Part shown: positions 29,312 to 37,874 of the stretch, piece by piece
How the letters are laid out: each line of letters opens with the position of its first letter
Position numbering within the stretch: the first letter of the stretch is position 1
Assembly (NCBI RefSeq): GCF_900111015.1
Contig: NZ_FOFS01000007.1
Span: forward strand, 124,001 to 188,000
Length of the DNA: 64,000 bases
Reading direction: 5' to 3'
Origin: Solimonas aquatica
Lineage (GTDB): Bacteria > Pseudomonadota > Gammaproteobacteria > Nevskiales > Nevskiaceae
Position numbers and translations under genes: made by a program
Notes under the pieces: model-generated
Databases searched by the model: none
The model's input: only the letters and a program-made list of their open reading frames with translations
What the model was told of the DNA's origin: nothing

Positions 29312-29949
29312 GCGCCAGGCTGCGGGTGATGCTGGCCGATGATCACGCCATGGTGCGCATGGGTTTTCGCATGCTGCTGGCCAGTCATGCCGACATCGAG
29401 GTGGTGGCCGAGGCCGAGGACGGCGAGCGCGCCTATCAGCAGTACGAGCAGGTCAAACCCGATGTGCTGGTGATGGACCTGTCCATGCCCGGCATGGGCG
29501 GCCTGGAGGCGCTGCGCCGGCTCACCGCGCGCGATGCGCAGGCGCGCGTGCTGGTGCTGTCCGCGCACGAAGACAGCGCGCATCCGCGTCGCGCGCTGAA
29601 AGCCGGCGCCCTGGGTTATGTGTGCAAGCGCAGCGCGCCGGAAGAGCTGGTGGATGCCGTGCGCAGCGTCGCCGCCGGGCGCCTGTATCTGGGCGCGGAG
29701 CTGGCGCGGCGTCTGGCGCTGCAGGATCTCAACGGCGGTGCCAGCCCGGTGGAGCAACTCTCCGAGCGCGAGTTCGCGGTGTTCCTGCGTCTGGCGCAGG
29801 GCGAGTCGGTGGCGCAGATCGCCGAGGTGCTGCATCTGTCGGCCAACACCGTGGGCACGCATCTGTACAACATCAAGCAGAAGCTGGGCGCCAGCAATCA
29901 GGCCGAGCTGACCCTGATCGCGGTGCGCAACGGCCTGCTCGACGTCTGA
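29308..29949 (+). CDS. LuxR/NarL-family response regulator
   Basis: 213 residues. Receiver domain with the acidic pocket DD (11-12), phosphoacceptor Asp57 (VLVMDLSMPG) and Lys in CKRSAPEELV. C-terminal LuxR helix-turn-helix (LSEREFAVFLRLAQGESVAQ and onward) near 145-205. It starts inside the kinase stop and its own stop overlaps the M16 peptidase start (TGATG). Pseudomonads use comparable regulators (AgmR/ExaE type) for PQQ-dependent alcohol oxidation; that parallel is inference. Confidence 0.93.
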   Translation: MSARLRVMLADDHAMVRMGFRMLLASHADIEVVAEAEDGERAYQQYEQVKPDVLVMDLSMPGMGGLEALRRLTARDAQARVLVLSAHEDSAHPRRALKAGALGYVCKRSAPEELVDAVRSVAAGRLYLGAELARRLALQDLNGGASPVEQLSEREFAVFLRLAQGESVAQIAEVLHLSANTVGTHLYNIKQKLGASNQAELTLIAVRNGLLDV

Positions 29950-32429
29950 TGCCGGACACGCCGCCATGCCGCCGGCTGCGCCTGGGCAATGGCCTGCGTC
30001 TGCTGCAGGTCCCGGCACCGGGCGCCGGCCTGGTGGCGGTGCATCTGGCCTATCGCGTCGGTGCCGCCGATGAGCCGGAAGACGCCAGGGGCCTGGCGCA
30101 TCTCAGCGAGCATCTGATGTACGCCGGCAGCCGCGCGCTGCCGGGTTCGCATCTGCGTCATCTCGATGCCGTGGGCGCCAGCGATCTCAATGGCCGCACC
30201 GGCCTGGACAGCACGCATTACTTCCAGACCGTGCCGCTCGCCGCGCTGGAGTTCGCACTGCACGCCGAGGCCGCGCGCATGGCCGCGCCGCTGCTGCGCG
30301 CGCGCGATTTCGTACTGCAGCGGCGCGTGGTGATCGAAGAGCTGCGCCAGCGCCGCGCGCAGGCCGAGCAGCGCGTGGCCGAACACTGGCAGGCCTGCCT
30401 GTATCCCGCGCCGCATCCTTACCATCGTGGCAGCGGAGGTGATGCACAGCAGCTCACGGCCTTGTCGCTGACCACGCTGCGGTACTGGCAGCAGCGCTAT
30501 TACCAGCCCGGCAATGCCGTGCTGGCGCTGGCTGGTGATCTGAGCTTTGCGCAGGCGCGGCAGCTGGCGCAGCGCTACTTCGGCCAGCTGCCCGCCGCGC
30601 CGTGCTGCGCGCCCGCGCCGCTGCCGCTGCGCTCGACCGCGCCGCCGCCGTTCCGCCTGCAGGAAGCGCTGCCGGCGCCGCGCCGGTATCAGGCCTGGCG
30701 TCTGCCACCCGCGCTGGCGCGTGCGCAGCATGAGGCCTTCTGCTGGCTGCGCCAGCTGCTCGCGCAGCGCCTGCAGGCGCGCCGGCCGGCGACGGCGGAG
30801 CTGCTGGTGCATTTCGATGCCCTGCGTCTGGGTGCCGCGCTGAGTCTGGAACTGCGCGGCGCCAGCGCGCCGCATCAGGTCTGGCTGTCCGCGCAGTGGC
30901 AGCAGCTGCTCGCGCAGGGTTTCAGCAAAGACGAGTGGCGGCAGGCCGGCGCTGAGCTGGCGCGGCAGCGGCAGCTGCGCCGCGAGAGCCTGCAAGGCCT
31001 GGCGGCGCAGGCAGTGGAGGCCGAGCTGCAGCGCGGCGACGCGCGCCTGGCTTTTTCGCAGCCGGCTGGGGCACCGGATGCGGATGCCTTGCTGGCCCTG
31101 CTGCGCAGCTGCGCCAGCTGCGCGCCGCTGCAACTGGACGTGCTGCCGGCGGCGCCGGTTTCACGCCGCAGCAAGCCGCTGCCAGCCGCGCGAGCCTCAT
31201 CGCGCAAGGCTGCACGCGAAACGCCGGCGCCGCTGCCGGGCGAGCATCGGCTGGATGCCTGGCTCGCCACGCGGCGCGGATCGGGCCTCATCGCCGGCAG
31301 CTTGCTGCTGCCTGCCGGCGCCCGGCATGAGCGTGCGGCTGAGGCAGGGCTGGCCGCGCTGTCCGCACGTCTGTTCGCCGCTGATGAGGTGCTGCGCGCC
31401 AGCGCCGAGGCCTGGCAGCTGCGCATCGACGCGCAGCGCGAATCCACGCAGCTGCGCTGGTGCTGCCGCAGCGAGGAGATGCCCGTGCTGCTGCGGCGCC
31501 TGGCGCAGGCGCTGCAACAGCAGCAGATCACCGAGGCGATGTTCGCGGCGCAGCGTCAGCGCCAGCACGAGGCGCTGCAGGCGCAGCACGCGGACATCGT
31601 CGCGCGCACCCAGCAGCTGCTGGGCCGGTTGCTATGGAAGGCGCCGCCACTGCTCGGCACGCCAGCCACGCTGGCGCAGCTGGACCTCGCGGCGCTGCAA
31701 GCGTTTCGCGCGCAGCAATATCGCCCTGGTGGCGCACAGCTGCTGCTGGCCGGTGATCCGGGCCGCTTGCAGTTGGATGCGGAGCTGGCCGCTTGCCTCG
31801 CGCCCTGGTCAGGCACCGCCGCCGCGCCACAAAAATCTGCCGCCGCGCTGCGCAAGAGCATTGCGCATTGCGAAGCCGTGCCCGGCGCCCGCGCCGTGCT
31901 CCTCACCATGGCCTGGCCGCTGCCGCCGCCCACGCCGCAAGGTGAAGCGGTGCAGCAACTGGCCGATCAGCTGCTGGCCGGCAGCTTTGCCTCGCGTCTG
32001 AACCTGCGTCTGCGCGAACAGCTGGGCTGGACCTATGGTTTGCGCAGCGCGGCGCAGGGCGAAGCCGCGCAGCGGCATTACCAGATTCAGTGCTGGCTGC
32101 CGGCTGATCGTGCGCTGGCCGCTGTCGAGGAAGTGCGCGTGGCCTTGCGCTGGCTGGCAGAGGCGGTGAGCGCCGCGCAGCTGCGCCGGGCACGGGATCG
32201 CCTCTGGTGGTCTGCGGCCGGGCGCGTGGAACGCAGCGAGCAGCTGCTGGACGCGCTGCAGCGCCATGTGCGCCTGGGTTTCGATGAAGTGCAGTGGCGG
32301 CGGCAGCATCAGGTGCTGGCGGAGGTCTCGCTGTCGCAGATGCGGCAAAGGGCCGAGCAGCTGCTCAATCAGCCTTCGCTGTGCCTGCTGGTGGGCGAGG
32401 TGCTGCCCTTGCATCGGCTCCTCTCCTAG
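29949..32429 (+). CDS. M16-family zinc peptidase, candidate PqqF-like processing protease
   Basis: 826 residues containing two M16 halves. The inverted zinc motif HLSEH (His51, Glu54, His55) is intact, and a downstream glutamate near 130-131 (VVIEEL) is the likely third ligand. The C-terminal half (SRLNLRLREQLGWTYGLRS) matches the inactive partner half of pitrilysins. Translationally coupled to the response regulator. M16 peptidases (PqqF/PqqG) cut PQQ precursor peptides in other bacteria, and the adjacent pqq operon lacks one, so a role in PqqA processing is plausible but unproved. Confidence 0.88.
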   Translation: MPDTPPCRRLRLGNGLRLLQVPAPGAGLVAVHLAYRVGAADEPEDARGLAHLSEHLMYAGSRALPGSHLRHLDAVGASDLNGRTGLDSTHYFQTVPLAALEFALHAEAARMAAPLLRARDFVLQRRVVIEELRQRRAQAEQRVAEHWQACLYPAPHPYHRGSGGDAQQLTALSLTTLRYWQQRYYQPGNAVLALAGDLSFAQARQLAQRYFGQLPAAPCCAPAPLPLRSTAPPPFRLQEALPAPRRYQAWRLPPALARAQHEAFCWLRQLLAQRLQARRPATAELLVHFDALRLGAALSLELRGASAPHQVWLSAQWQQLLAQGFSKDEWRQAGAELARQRQLRRESLQGLAAQAVEAELQRGDARLAFSQPAGAPDADALLALLRSCASCAPLQLDVLPAAPVSRRSKPLPAARASSRKAARETPAPLPGEHRLDAWLATRRGSGLIAGSLLLPAGARHERAAEAGLAALSARLFAADEVLRASAEAWQLRIDAQRESTQLRWCCRSEEMPVLLRRLAQALQQQQITEAMFAAQRQRQHEALQAQHADIVARTQQLLGRLLWKAPPLLGTPATLAQLDLAALQAFRAQQYRPGGAQLLLAGDPGRLQLDAELAACLAPWSGTAAAPQKSAAALRKSIAHCEAVPGARAVLLTMAWPLPPPTPQGEAVQQLADQLLAGSFASRLNLRLREQLGWTYGLRSAAQGEAAQRHYQIQCWLPADRALAAVEEVRVALRWLAEAVSAAQLRRARDRLWWSAAGRVERSEQLLDALQRHVRLGFDEVQWRRQHQVLAEVSLSQMRQRAEQLLNQPSLCLLVGEVLPLHRLLS

Positions 32430-32505
32430 CCGGTTTCAGGCAGAGGTGAGCCGTCGCCAGGCCATTCACGTAGCCCGGATGCGGCTGGCCGAGTGGAATC
32501 AGGCC

Positions 32506-33180
32506 CTAAACTCCCACCCCAGAAAAATCCCCCGCCTGCGCATGCGCCGCAAACGGCTTGGCCTTGTCATCGCGAATCAGCTGGCAAGTCTGCAGTCCGG
32601 CCGCTCGCGCGGCGTCGAGTTCTTCGCCCACGTCGGAGAGAAACAGCACGGACTCGCCCTGCAGGCCGATCTGGCGCAGGATCTCGCGGTAGGACGCGGT
32701 TTCGCGTTTGCCGCCGATGCGGGTGTCGAAGTAGCCGGAGAACAGGGGCGTCAGATCGCCGTAATCGGTGTGGCCGAAGATCAGCTTCTGCGCTTCCACC
32801 GAGCCGGAGGAGTAGACGTAGAGCTTGAGGCCCTGCGCATGCCATTGGCGCAGATACTCGGGCGTGTCGGCGTAGACGTGGCCCTTGAGTGCGCCGCTTT
32901 CGTAGCCGATCTTCCAGATCATGCCCTGCAGGGTCTTCAGCGGCGTGAGTTTCTTGTCCTCGACGATCCACTGCTCCAGCACATCGGCCGCCTCGTTCAG
33001 GGACAGGTCGCGACTGACGATCTGCTCGACGTCGTCGATCAGACGCTGCACCTGCTCATCGCCGGCCTGCTCGCGCAGGAAGCTGCGCAGATGCGCCTTG
33101 GCGTAGGGGAACAGGGTCTGGTGGACGAAGTCGATGGAGGAGGTGGTTCCTTCGATATCGGTGACAATTGCTTTGATCAT
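32506..33180 (-). CDS. mtnC: Enolase-phosphatase E1
   Basis: Methionine salvage enzyme converting 2,3-diketo-5-methylthiopentyl-1-phosphate to the acireductone. HAD fold, 224 residues; motif I is IVTDIEGTTSS with Asp9 and Glu11, and motif III and IV residues follow (GGKRETASYRE, FLSDVGEE). The start at 33180 has a good AGGAG ribosome-binding site, which is itself part of a repeated unit upstream. Two extra copies of the first eleven codons lie at 33316 and 33452. Confidence 0.96.
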   Translation of the reverse strand: MIKAIVTDIEGTTSSIDFVHQTLFPYAKAHLRSFLREQAGDEQVQRLIDDVEQIVSRDLSLNEAADVLEQWIVEDKKLTPLKTLQGMIWKIGYESGALKGHVYADTPEYLRQWHAQGLKLYVYSSGSVEAQKLIFGHTDYGDLTPLFSGYFDTRIGGKRETASYREILRQIGLQGESVLFLSDVGEELDAARAAGLQTCQLIRDDKAKPFAAHAQAGDFSGVGV

Positions 33181-33280
33181 TTTTCTCCTGAGCCGTCCAT
33201 GGCGCTTTGGTCCTGCCCGGCCATCCCTGGCCGTGCGTTCGCCGGGTCGAATGTCCCCCGGACATTCGACAAGTCCCGGC

Positions 33281-33316
33281 TCACCCCTCAATGTCCGTAA
33301 CGATTGCTTTGATCAT
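33281..33316 (-). pseudogene. Eleven-codon duplicate of the mtnC start (copy 2)
   Basis: Encodes MIKAIVTDIEG and then TGA. It has the same AGGAGAAAC-type ribosome-binding site as mtnC, so it could be translated as a leader peptide. Compared with the real mtnC start it differs at six of the first ten codons, always at the third position and always silently (ATT>ATC, GTC>GTT, ACC>ACG, GAT>GAC, ATC>ATT, GAA>GAG). Confidence 0.75.
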
Positions 33317-33416
33317 GTTTCTCCTGAGCCGTCCGTGGCGCTTTGGTCCTGCCCGGCCATCCCTGGCCGTGCGTTCGCCGGGTCGAATGTCCACTGGACA
33401 TTCGACAAGTCCCGGC

Positions 33417-33452
33417 TCACCCTTCGATATCGGTGACAATTGCTTCGATCAT
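33417..33452 (-). pseudogene. Eleven-codon duplicate of the mtnC start (copy 3)
   Basis: Encodes MIEAIVTDIEG and then TGA. It lies 29 bp after the mtnD stop, where the ancestral mtnC start would be expected, and differs from the real start by one base in the first ten codons (AAA to GAA). Upstream there is CCCGAAAAAA rather than a ribosome-binding site. Confidence 0.7.
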
Positions 33453-33481
33453 TTTTTTCGGGCCGCTTTGAGCGACCGGGG

Positions 33482-34033
33482 TCAAGCCGCCGCCTCGTAC
33501 TTCGGGAAGCGCTCGGCAATCGCATCGCCGGTGAAGCGGCCCACCCAGCCTTCCGGAATGCGGAAGAAGCGGATCGCCTTGAAGTTGGGCTTCGGGCCCA
33601 TGTCGAACCAGTGCGTGGTGTTGGCCGGCAGGTTGATCAGATCGCCCTGGGTGCAGATCAGCTGGTAGACCTTGCCGCCGGCGCGGATGTAGAAGGCGCC
33701 GGCGCCGTCCACGAAGAAGCGCGTTTCGAAATCATCGTGCGTGTGCTCGGCCAGGAACTTGCCGCGCGCCTCGGCGGCGTTCGGATGTTCCGGATGCATG
33801 CTGACCACGTCCACGGTGACGAAGCCGTACTTCTTCTTCAGGGTCTCGATGGCATCGGCATAGGCGGCGAACACTTCCTCCGGCGCGGCGGTGGCCGAGA
33901 GCGGACGGCTGGCCTCCCAGCGTTCGAATTCCACGCCTAAACCTGCGAGCAGTTCGCGGATGGCGCCGAAGTCCTGCAGATGGTTCAGCGCGCGGCTGGC
34001 GTCGGTTTCGGCATAGACGGTGAGGGTGGTCAT
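33482..34033 (-). CDS. mtnD: Acireductone dioxygenase
   Basis: Cupin-fold enzyme of 183 residues that oxidises the acireductone to the keto acid precursor of methionine (Fe form) or to an off-pathway product (Ni form). Metal ligands His97, His99, Glu103 and His141 are all present (EHTHDDFE and NTTHW). It lies between mtnB (12 bp) and mtnC, and all three are consecutive in the salvage pathway. Confidence 0.97.
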   Translation of the reverse strand: MTTLTVYAETDASRALNHLQDFGAIRELLAGLGVEFERWEASRPLSATAAPEEVFAAYADAIETLKKKYGFVTVDVVSMHPEHPNAAEARGKFLAEHTHDDFETRFFVDGAGAFYIRAGGKVYQLICTQGDLINLPANTTHWFDMGPKPNFKAIRFFRIPEGWVGRFTGDAIAERFPKYEAAA

Positions 34034-34045
34034 GGCAGGGCTCCT

Positions 34046-34648
34046 TTACGGCCGGTGGCTGTGCAGCTCGCAGTCGAGCATGAATTCGATGGCTTCCACG
34101 CGCCAGCGCGCCTGCGCCACATCGGCGCCCCAGGCGTAGAGGCCGTGGCCGGCAATGAGATAGGCCGGGGTTTCGGGATGCTGTTTCATGTGCGCGTCCA
34201 CCCGCGTGGCCAGGCGCGGAATGTCCTGGTCGTTGGCGAACACCGGAATGCTCACGCGCGCCTCATGCGTGCGGATGCCGGGCAGCAGCTTGAGCAGCTC
34301 GTAGCCGGCCAGCTCGATGGCGGGCAGGCGCCGTGACAGCACGGTGTTGGCGATGCTGTGCGTGTGCAGCACCGCGCCGATGGCCGGGTCGTGGCGATAC
34401 AGCTGGCAGTGCAGCAGGGTTTCGTAGGAGGCCTTGCGCGCGCTGCCGATGGGCACGCCGTCGAAGCCGGCGACGAGAAAATCCTCGCGGGCCAGCTCGC
34501 CCTTGTGGCAGCCGCTGGCGGTGATCAGCATGCGCGTGGCATCGAGCCGTGCGGAGAAATTGCCGCCGGTGGCCGGCACCCAGCCGCGCTGGTGAAACAG
34601 GCGGCCGGCGGCAATCAGCGCCTCGGCGTAGTCGGTAGGGGTGTTCAT
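34046..34648 (-). CDS. mtnB: Methylthioribulose-1-phosphate dehydratase
   Basis: Class II aldolase-fold zinc enzyme, 200 residues from MNTPTDYAEAL at 34648. GGNFSARL and the zinc-binding LHTHS are visible, with a further histidine in LIAGHGLYAWG. An upstream ATG at 34681 would add eleven residues without family support. First gene of mtnBDC; mtnA and mtnK or mtnP are not in this window. Confidence 0.95.
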   Translation of the reverse strand: MNTPTDYAEALIAAGRLFHQRGWVPATGGNFSARLDATRMLITASGCHKGELAREDFLVAGFDGVPIGSARKASYETLLHCQLYRHDPAIGAVLHTHSIANTVLSRRLPAIELAGYELLKLLPGIRTHEARVSIPVFANDQDIPRLATRVDAHMKQHPETPAYLIAGHGLYAWGADVAQARWRVEAIEFMLDCELHSHRP

Positions 34649-34808
34649 GGATCGCGCATTGTGGGGCAGCGTGCTTTGCATGCCAATGACTATGCTTATG
34701 GCGGCTGGGACTGCCCGGTGAGGCGTGAGGTGGGGCGGGCTTTTGCGGGATGTCCGGGCGTTTGTCAGATCGCGCCTGAGCCGGCTGAGTGACGAGGGCG
34801 GCCTTCTC

Positions 34809-36257
34809 TTACGGAATCAGAATCAGCGAAGCCAGGCCCAGGAAGATGAAGAAGCCCATGCTGTCGGTGGTGGCGGTGAGCATCACGCTGGAGCCCATGA
34901 TCGGGTCGCGGCCGAAGCGCTGCAGCAGCACCGGAATCAGCAGGCCGGCGGTGGCGGCCAGCAGCAGCTCCAGCAGCATCGCCGAGCCGATCACGCCGGC
35001 CAGCTTCCAGTCGTGATAGAGCAAAAAGGTGACGCCGCCCAGGGCCGAGCCCCAGACCGTGCCGTTGATGCCGGCGATCAGCACCTCGCGCAGCAGCATC
35101 TTGCGCAGCTGCTGCGGACCCATCTGGTTGAGTGACAGGCCGCGGATCACCAGGGCCATGGTCTGGTTGCCGGTGTTGCCGCCGATGCTGGCGACGATGG
35201 GCATCAGCGTGGCCAGGGCCACCAGCTGCGCGATGACGGGTTCGAAGGCGTCGATCACACGCGAGGCGACGAAGGCGGTGAGCAGGTTCAGCGCCACCCA
35301 GGGCCAGCGCTTGCGGGCGCTGGTGACGGGCGAGGTGAACAGGTCTTCGTCGTCCTCGGACAGACCCACCTGACGCAGGCCCTCGCTCTGCGCGCGCTCG
35401 TTGATCTCGTCGATCACCGCATCCACGGTGATGCGGCCCACCACCTGGCGGTGCAGGTTCACCACCGGCGCCGAGATCAGATCGTATTTCTCGAAGGCGT
35501 CCACCGCGTCGCGGTCGCGGTCATCGGTGTAGAAGAAGGTGGGCTCGGGCAACATCACCTTGCTGACCTCGTCCTCCGGTTCTTCCAGCAGCAGGCGGTC
35601 CAGGGGCAGCACGCCGCGCAGGCTGTTGTTGCGGTCCACCACGATCAGTTCGTTGGTGTGCGGCGGCAGCGGCTTCTTGCGTCGCAGCAGGCGCTGCACG
35701 GCTTCCAGCGAGGCGTCCTCGCGTACCGCGATGAAGTCCAGGTCCATCATCGCGCCGACGCTGTCCTCGGGGAAGCTCAGCACCGAGCGCACCTCGGCCT
35801 GGTCGGCGCGGTCCACGTGCTCCAGCACGGCGGCGCGCTGCTCGTCGGGCAGACTGCTGACCAGATCGGCGATGTCGTCGGAATCCAGGGTGCGCATCAC
35901 CGCCGAGATTTCCTCGGGCGCCATGCTTTCCACCAGCGAGCGGCGCACGTTGTCGGAGGCCTCCAGCAGCACCGCACCGCGCCGCTCGCCGCGCACCAGC
36001 GCCCAGGCCATCTCGCGGGCCTCGGGCGCGAGGTTTTCCAGCACGAAGGCGATGTCGGCGGGATGAAAGCGCATCAGCCGCTGTGCCAGCGCCGCCTGAT
36101 GCTGGCGCACCACCAGCTGCGCCACCACGTCGGACTTGCGGTTCTCCGAGCGCGACAGCAGATCGCGCTCGATCGCCTGACGCGACAGCAGCTCGATCAC
36201 CTGGGCACGGGCGTGCTCCAGATGTCGGTGATGGGGCGTGTCGGTGGATTCGGGCAT
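34809..36257 (-). CDS. mgtE: Magnesium transporter MgtE
   Basis: Homodimeric Mg2+ channel of 482 residues. Order: N-terminal superhelical domain (MgtE_N, to about 150), two CBS domains (about 155-275) that sense Mg2+, and a C-terminal membrane domain with five helices (VALNLLTAFVASRVIDAF onward), including the GGNTGNQ pore-region motif. The ATG at 36257 begins MPESTDTPHHRH; the longer frame upstream lacks family support. Confidence 0.95.
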   Translation of the reverse strand: MPESTDTPHHRHLEHARAQVIELLSRQAIERDLLSRSENRKSDVVAQLVVRQHQAALAQRLMRFHPADIAFVLENLAPEAREMAWALVRGERRGAVLLEASDNVRRSLVESMAPEEISAVMRTLDSDDIADLVSSLPDEQRAAVLEHVDRADQAEVRSVLSFPEDSVGAMMDLDFIAVREDASLEAVQRLLRRKKPLPPHTNELIVVDRNNSLRGVLPLDRLLLEEPEDEVSKVMLPEPTFFYTDDRDRDAVDAFEKYDLISAPVVNLHRQVVGRITVDAVIDEINERAQSEGLRQVGLSEDDEDLFTSPVTSARKRWPWVALNLLTAFVASRVIDAFEPVIAQLVALATLMPIVASIGGNTGNQTMALVIRGLSLNQMGPQQLRKMLLREVLIAGINGTVWGSALGGVTFLLYHDWKLAGVIGSAMLLELLLAATAGLLIPVLLQRFGRDPIMGSSVMLTATTDSMGFFIFLGLASLILIP

Positions 36258-36343
36258 GGCGGCGCGGGCAGGCGCGCCACGGTTGCGGCGCGTCCCGCGT
36301 ATCTTACGCCTGCGCTTGCGACAGCCGCAGCGCGACCCGCGCC

Positions 36344-36349
36344 TATAAT
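36344..36349 (+). promoter_or_regulatory. Consensus -10 box TATAAT six bases before the start of a small membrane protein gene
   Basis: TATAAT matches the sigma-70 -10 consensus perfectly and is followed by six bases and the ATG at 36356. Transcription starting about seven bases downstream would begin at the start codon, so a leaderless mRNA is likely. No -35 at standard spacing was seen. Confidence 0.45.
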
Positions 36350-36355
36350 GCCGGC

Positions 36356-36694
36356 ATGCGCTTCCGTTCCCCGTTTTTCTTCTCGCTGCTTCTGCTGGCC
36401 GCCCTGCACGGGCGCCCGGTGTGTGCCGAACCGGCGTCGCCGCCAGCCGATGCACCGCCCGCGCCGGTCTATCTGATTCCGGAACAGGACGCCAGGCGCG
36501 CCGTGGTCGCGCAGACCCGCGCCAGGGAAGAGGAGCGCGAGGCGGTGCAGACGCGCATCCAGGGCACGCTGGGCGCGATGCGGCACATGGGCTGGGTCAC
36601 GCTCTCGGCGCTGGCCATGCTGTTCGGCTCCGCCGTGCTGGGCGTGGTGCTGGCGCTGGGCCGCAACCTCTACCAGAAGCGGCGCGGAACCTGA
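36356..36694 (+). CDS. Small exported membrane protein of unknown function
   Basis: 112 residues. N-terminal signal peptide (FFFSLLLLAALHGRPVCA, likely cleavage after VCA). A proline-rich and then charged, possibly coiled region follows (ARREEREA-like residues 50-70). One membrane helix near the C-terminus (VTLSALAMLFGSAVLGVVLAL) ends in a basic tail NLYQKRRGT. The topology suggests a periplasmic helix anchored to the inner membrane. I do not recognise the family. It is divergent from mgtE and has a consensus -10 box directly before its ATG. Confidence 0.75.
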   Translation: MRFRSPFFFSLLLLAALHGRPVCAEPASPPADAPPAPVYLIPEQDARRAVVAQTRAREEEREAVQTRIQGTLGAMRHMGWVTLSALAMLFGSAVLGVVLALGRNLYQKRRGT

Positions 36695-36725
36695 GCGCGG
36701 CGCGGCAGGAAAAGCCGCAAGGTTT

Positions 36726-37874
36726 TTACGCCCGCACCAGGCGCAGATGCGTGATTTCCGCCGGCGCGCCCAGGCGCAGGGGCGGGCCCCAGTAGCCGGT
36801 GCCGCGACTCGTATAGACCCAGAGCGACTGCCAGCGCTTCAGGCCGGCAATGAAAGGTTGCTGCAGGGGCACGAAGAAGTTCCAGGGCAGGAACTGTCCG
36901 CCATGCGTGTGACCCGAGAGCTGCAGGTGAAAGCCGGCCTCGGCGGCGCGCTCGGCGCTGCGCGGCTGGTGGGCGAGCAGGAGCTTCATCGCGATATCTG
37001 CCGGCGCACCGGCCAGGGCCTGATGCGGATCGCTGCGATGCTCGCGGTGAAAGACATGCGCGGAATAATCGGTGACGCCGGCCACCAGCAGACGCTCGCC
37101 CTCGTGCTCCAGCACCGCATGCTCGTTGAGCAGCACGCTCAGGCCCAGCTCGCGCCAGTGCGCGATCCAGTCAGGTGCGCCGGAGTAGTACTCGTGGTTG
37201 CCGGTGACTGCGTACACGCCATGGCGCGCCCGCAGCTGCGCCAGCGGCGCGACATGCGCGCGCAGCGCCGCCACGCTGCCGTCCACCACATCGCCGGTCA
37301 CGGCCACCAGATCGGCATTCAGCGCGTTCACCGCCTGCACGATCTTGTGCAGGTAATCGTGCTTGATGGTGGGGCCGACGTGGATATCGCTGATCTGCGC
37401 GATGGCAAAGCCGTGCAGCGCCTCCGGCAGGCCGGCGATGGGCACATCGACCTGCACCACGCGTGCCAGCATGCGCGCATTGCGGTAGCCGATGAGCACC
37501 AGCCCGGCGCTGAGCGCCAGCACCGCGAGCGCCGAGACCTGCGCCAGCGTGGACAGCGGAATCAGTTCCGGGTGCAGCCAGTCGAGCACCTGCGCCAGCA
37601 GCAGGAGCAGTTCGCGCAACAGGCTCAGCACGAACAGGAAGGAGAACACGCCCATGGCCAGAAAGCCCAGGCCGCTGAGCGCATCGGGCAGATCGCGCTG
37701 CCAGACGATGCGCGCCAGCAAGGGCAGGGGCAGCAGCAGGGCGGAGGCCAGCAGATACGCGCCGGCCAGCCAGGGCAGCGGGCCGGCCGGCAACAGCGGC
37801 AGCAGGCGCCAGGCCAGATAGCCGTGCAGCGCGGCGCTGAGCGCCAGCAGAATCCAGGCGGCCGAAGATCTCAT
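36726..37874 (-). CDS. Membrane-anchored metallophosphoesterase
   Basis: 382 residues. The N-terminal 135 residues hold about four membrane helices. The C-terminal calcineurin-like phosphoesterase domain has the full metal-binding set in order: SDIHVG, GDVVDG, GNHEYY, and GHTHGGQ. This is the YaeI/YkuE-like group. Substrate unknown; related enzymes act on UDP-diacylglucosamine or phosphodiesters. The ATG at 37874 has GGGGAA upstream; an in-frame TTG four codons earlier is less likely. Confidence 0.9.
   Translation of the reverse strand: MRSSAAWILLALSAALHGYLAWRLLPLLPAGPLPWLAGAYLLASALLLPLPLLARIVWQRDLPDALSGLGFLAMGVFSFLFVLSLLRELLLLLAQVLDWLHPELIPLSTLAQVSALAVLALSAGLVLIGYRNARMLARVVQVDVPIAGLPEALHGFAIAQISDIHVGPTIKHDYLHKIVQAVNALNADLVAVTGDVVDGSVAALRAHVAPLAQLRARHGVYAVTGNHEYYSGAPDWIAHWRELGLSVLLNEHAVLEHEGERLLVAGVTDYSAHVFHREHRSDPHQALAGAPADIAMKLLLAHQPRSAERAAEAGFHLQLSGHTHGGQFLPWNFFVPLQQPFIAGLKRWQSLWVYTSRGTGYWGPPLRLGAPAEITHLRLVRA

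Larger units (their letters stand above)
33181..33452 (-). repeat. Two 136-bp tandem units carrying the mtnC ribosome-binding site and start
   Basis: Positions 33181-33316 and 33317-33452 are tandem copies. Each begins, in the mtnC direction, with an 11-codon copy of the mtnC start and continues with a roughly 100-bp body. The body holds a GAATGTCC/GGACATTC hairpin, a GGCCAGGGATGGCC hairpin and ends in CAGGAGAAA, the ribosome-binding site of the next start. The bodies differ at only about four positions. Together with the real mtnC start there are three successive start regions between mtnD and mtnC. Confidence 0.85.
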
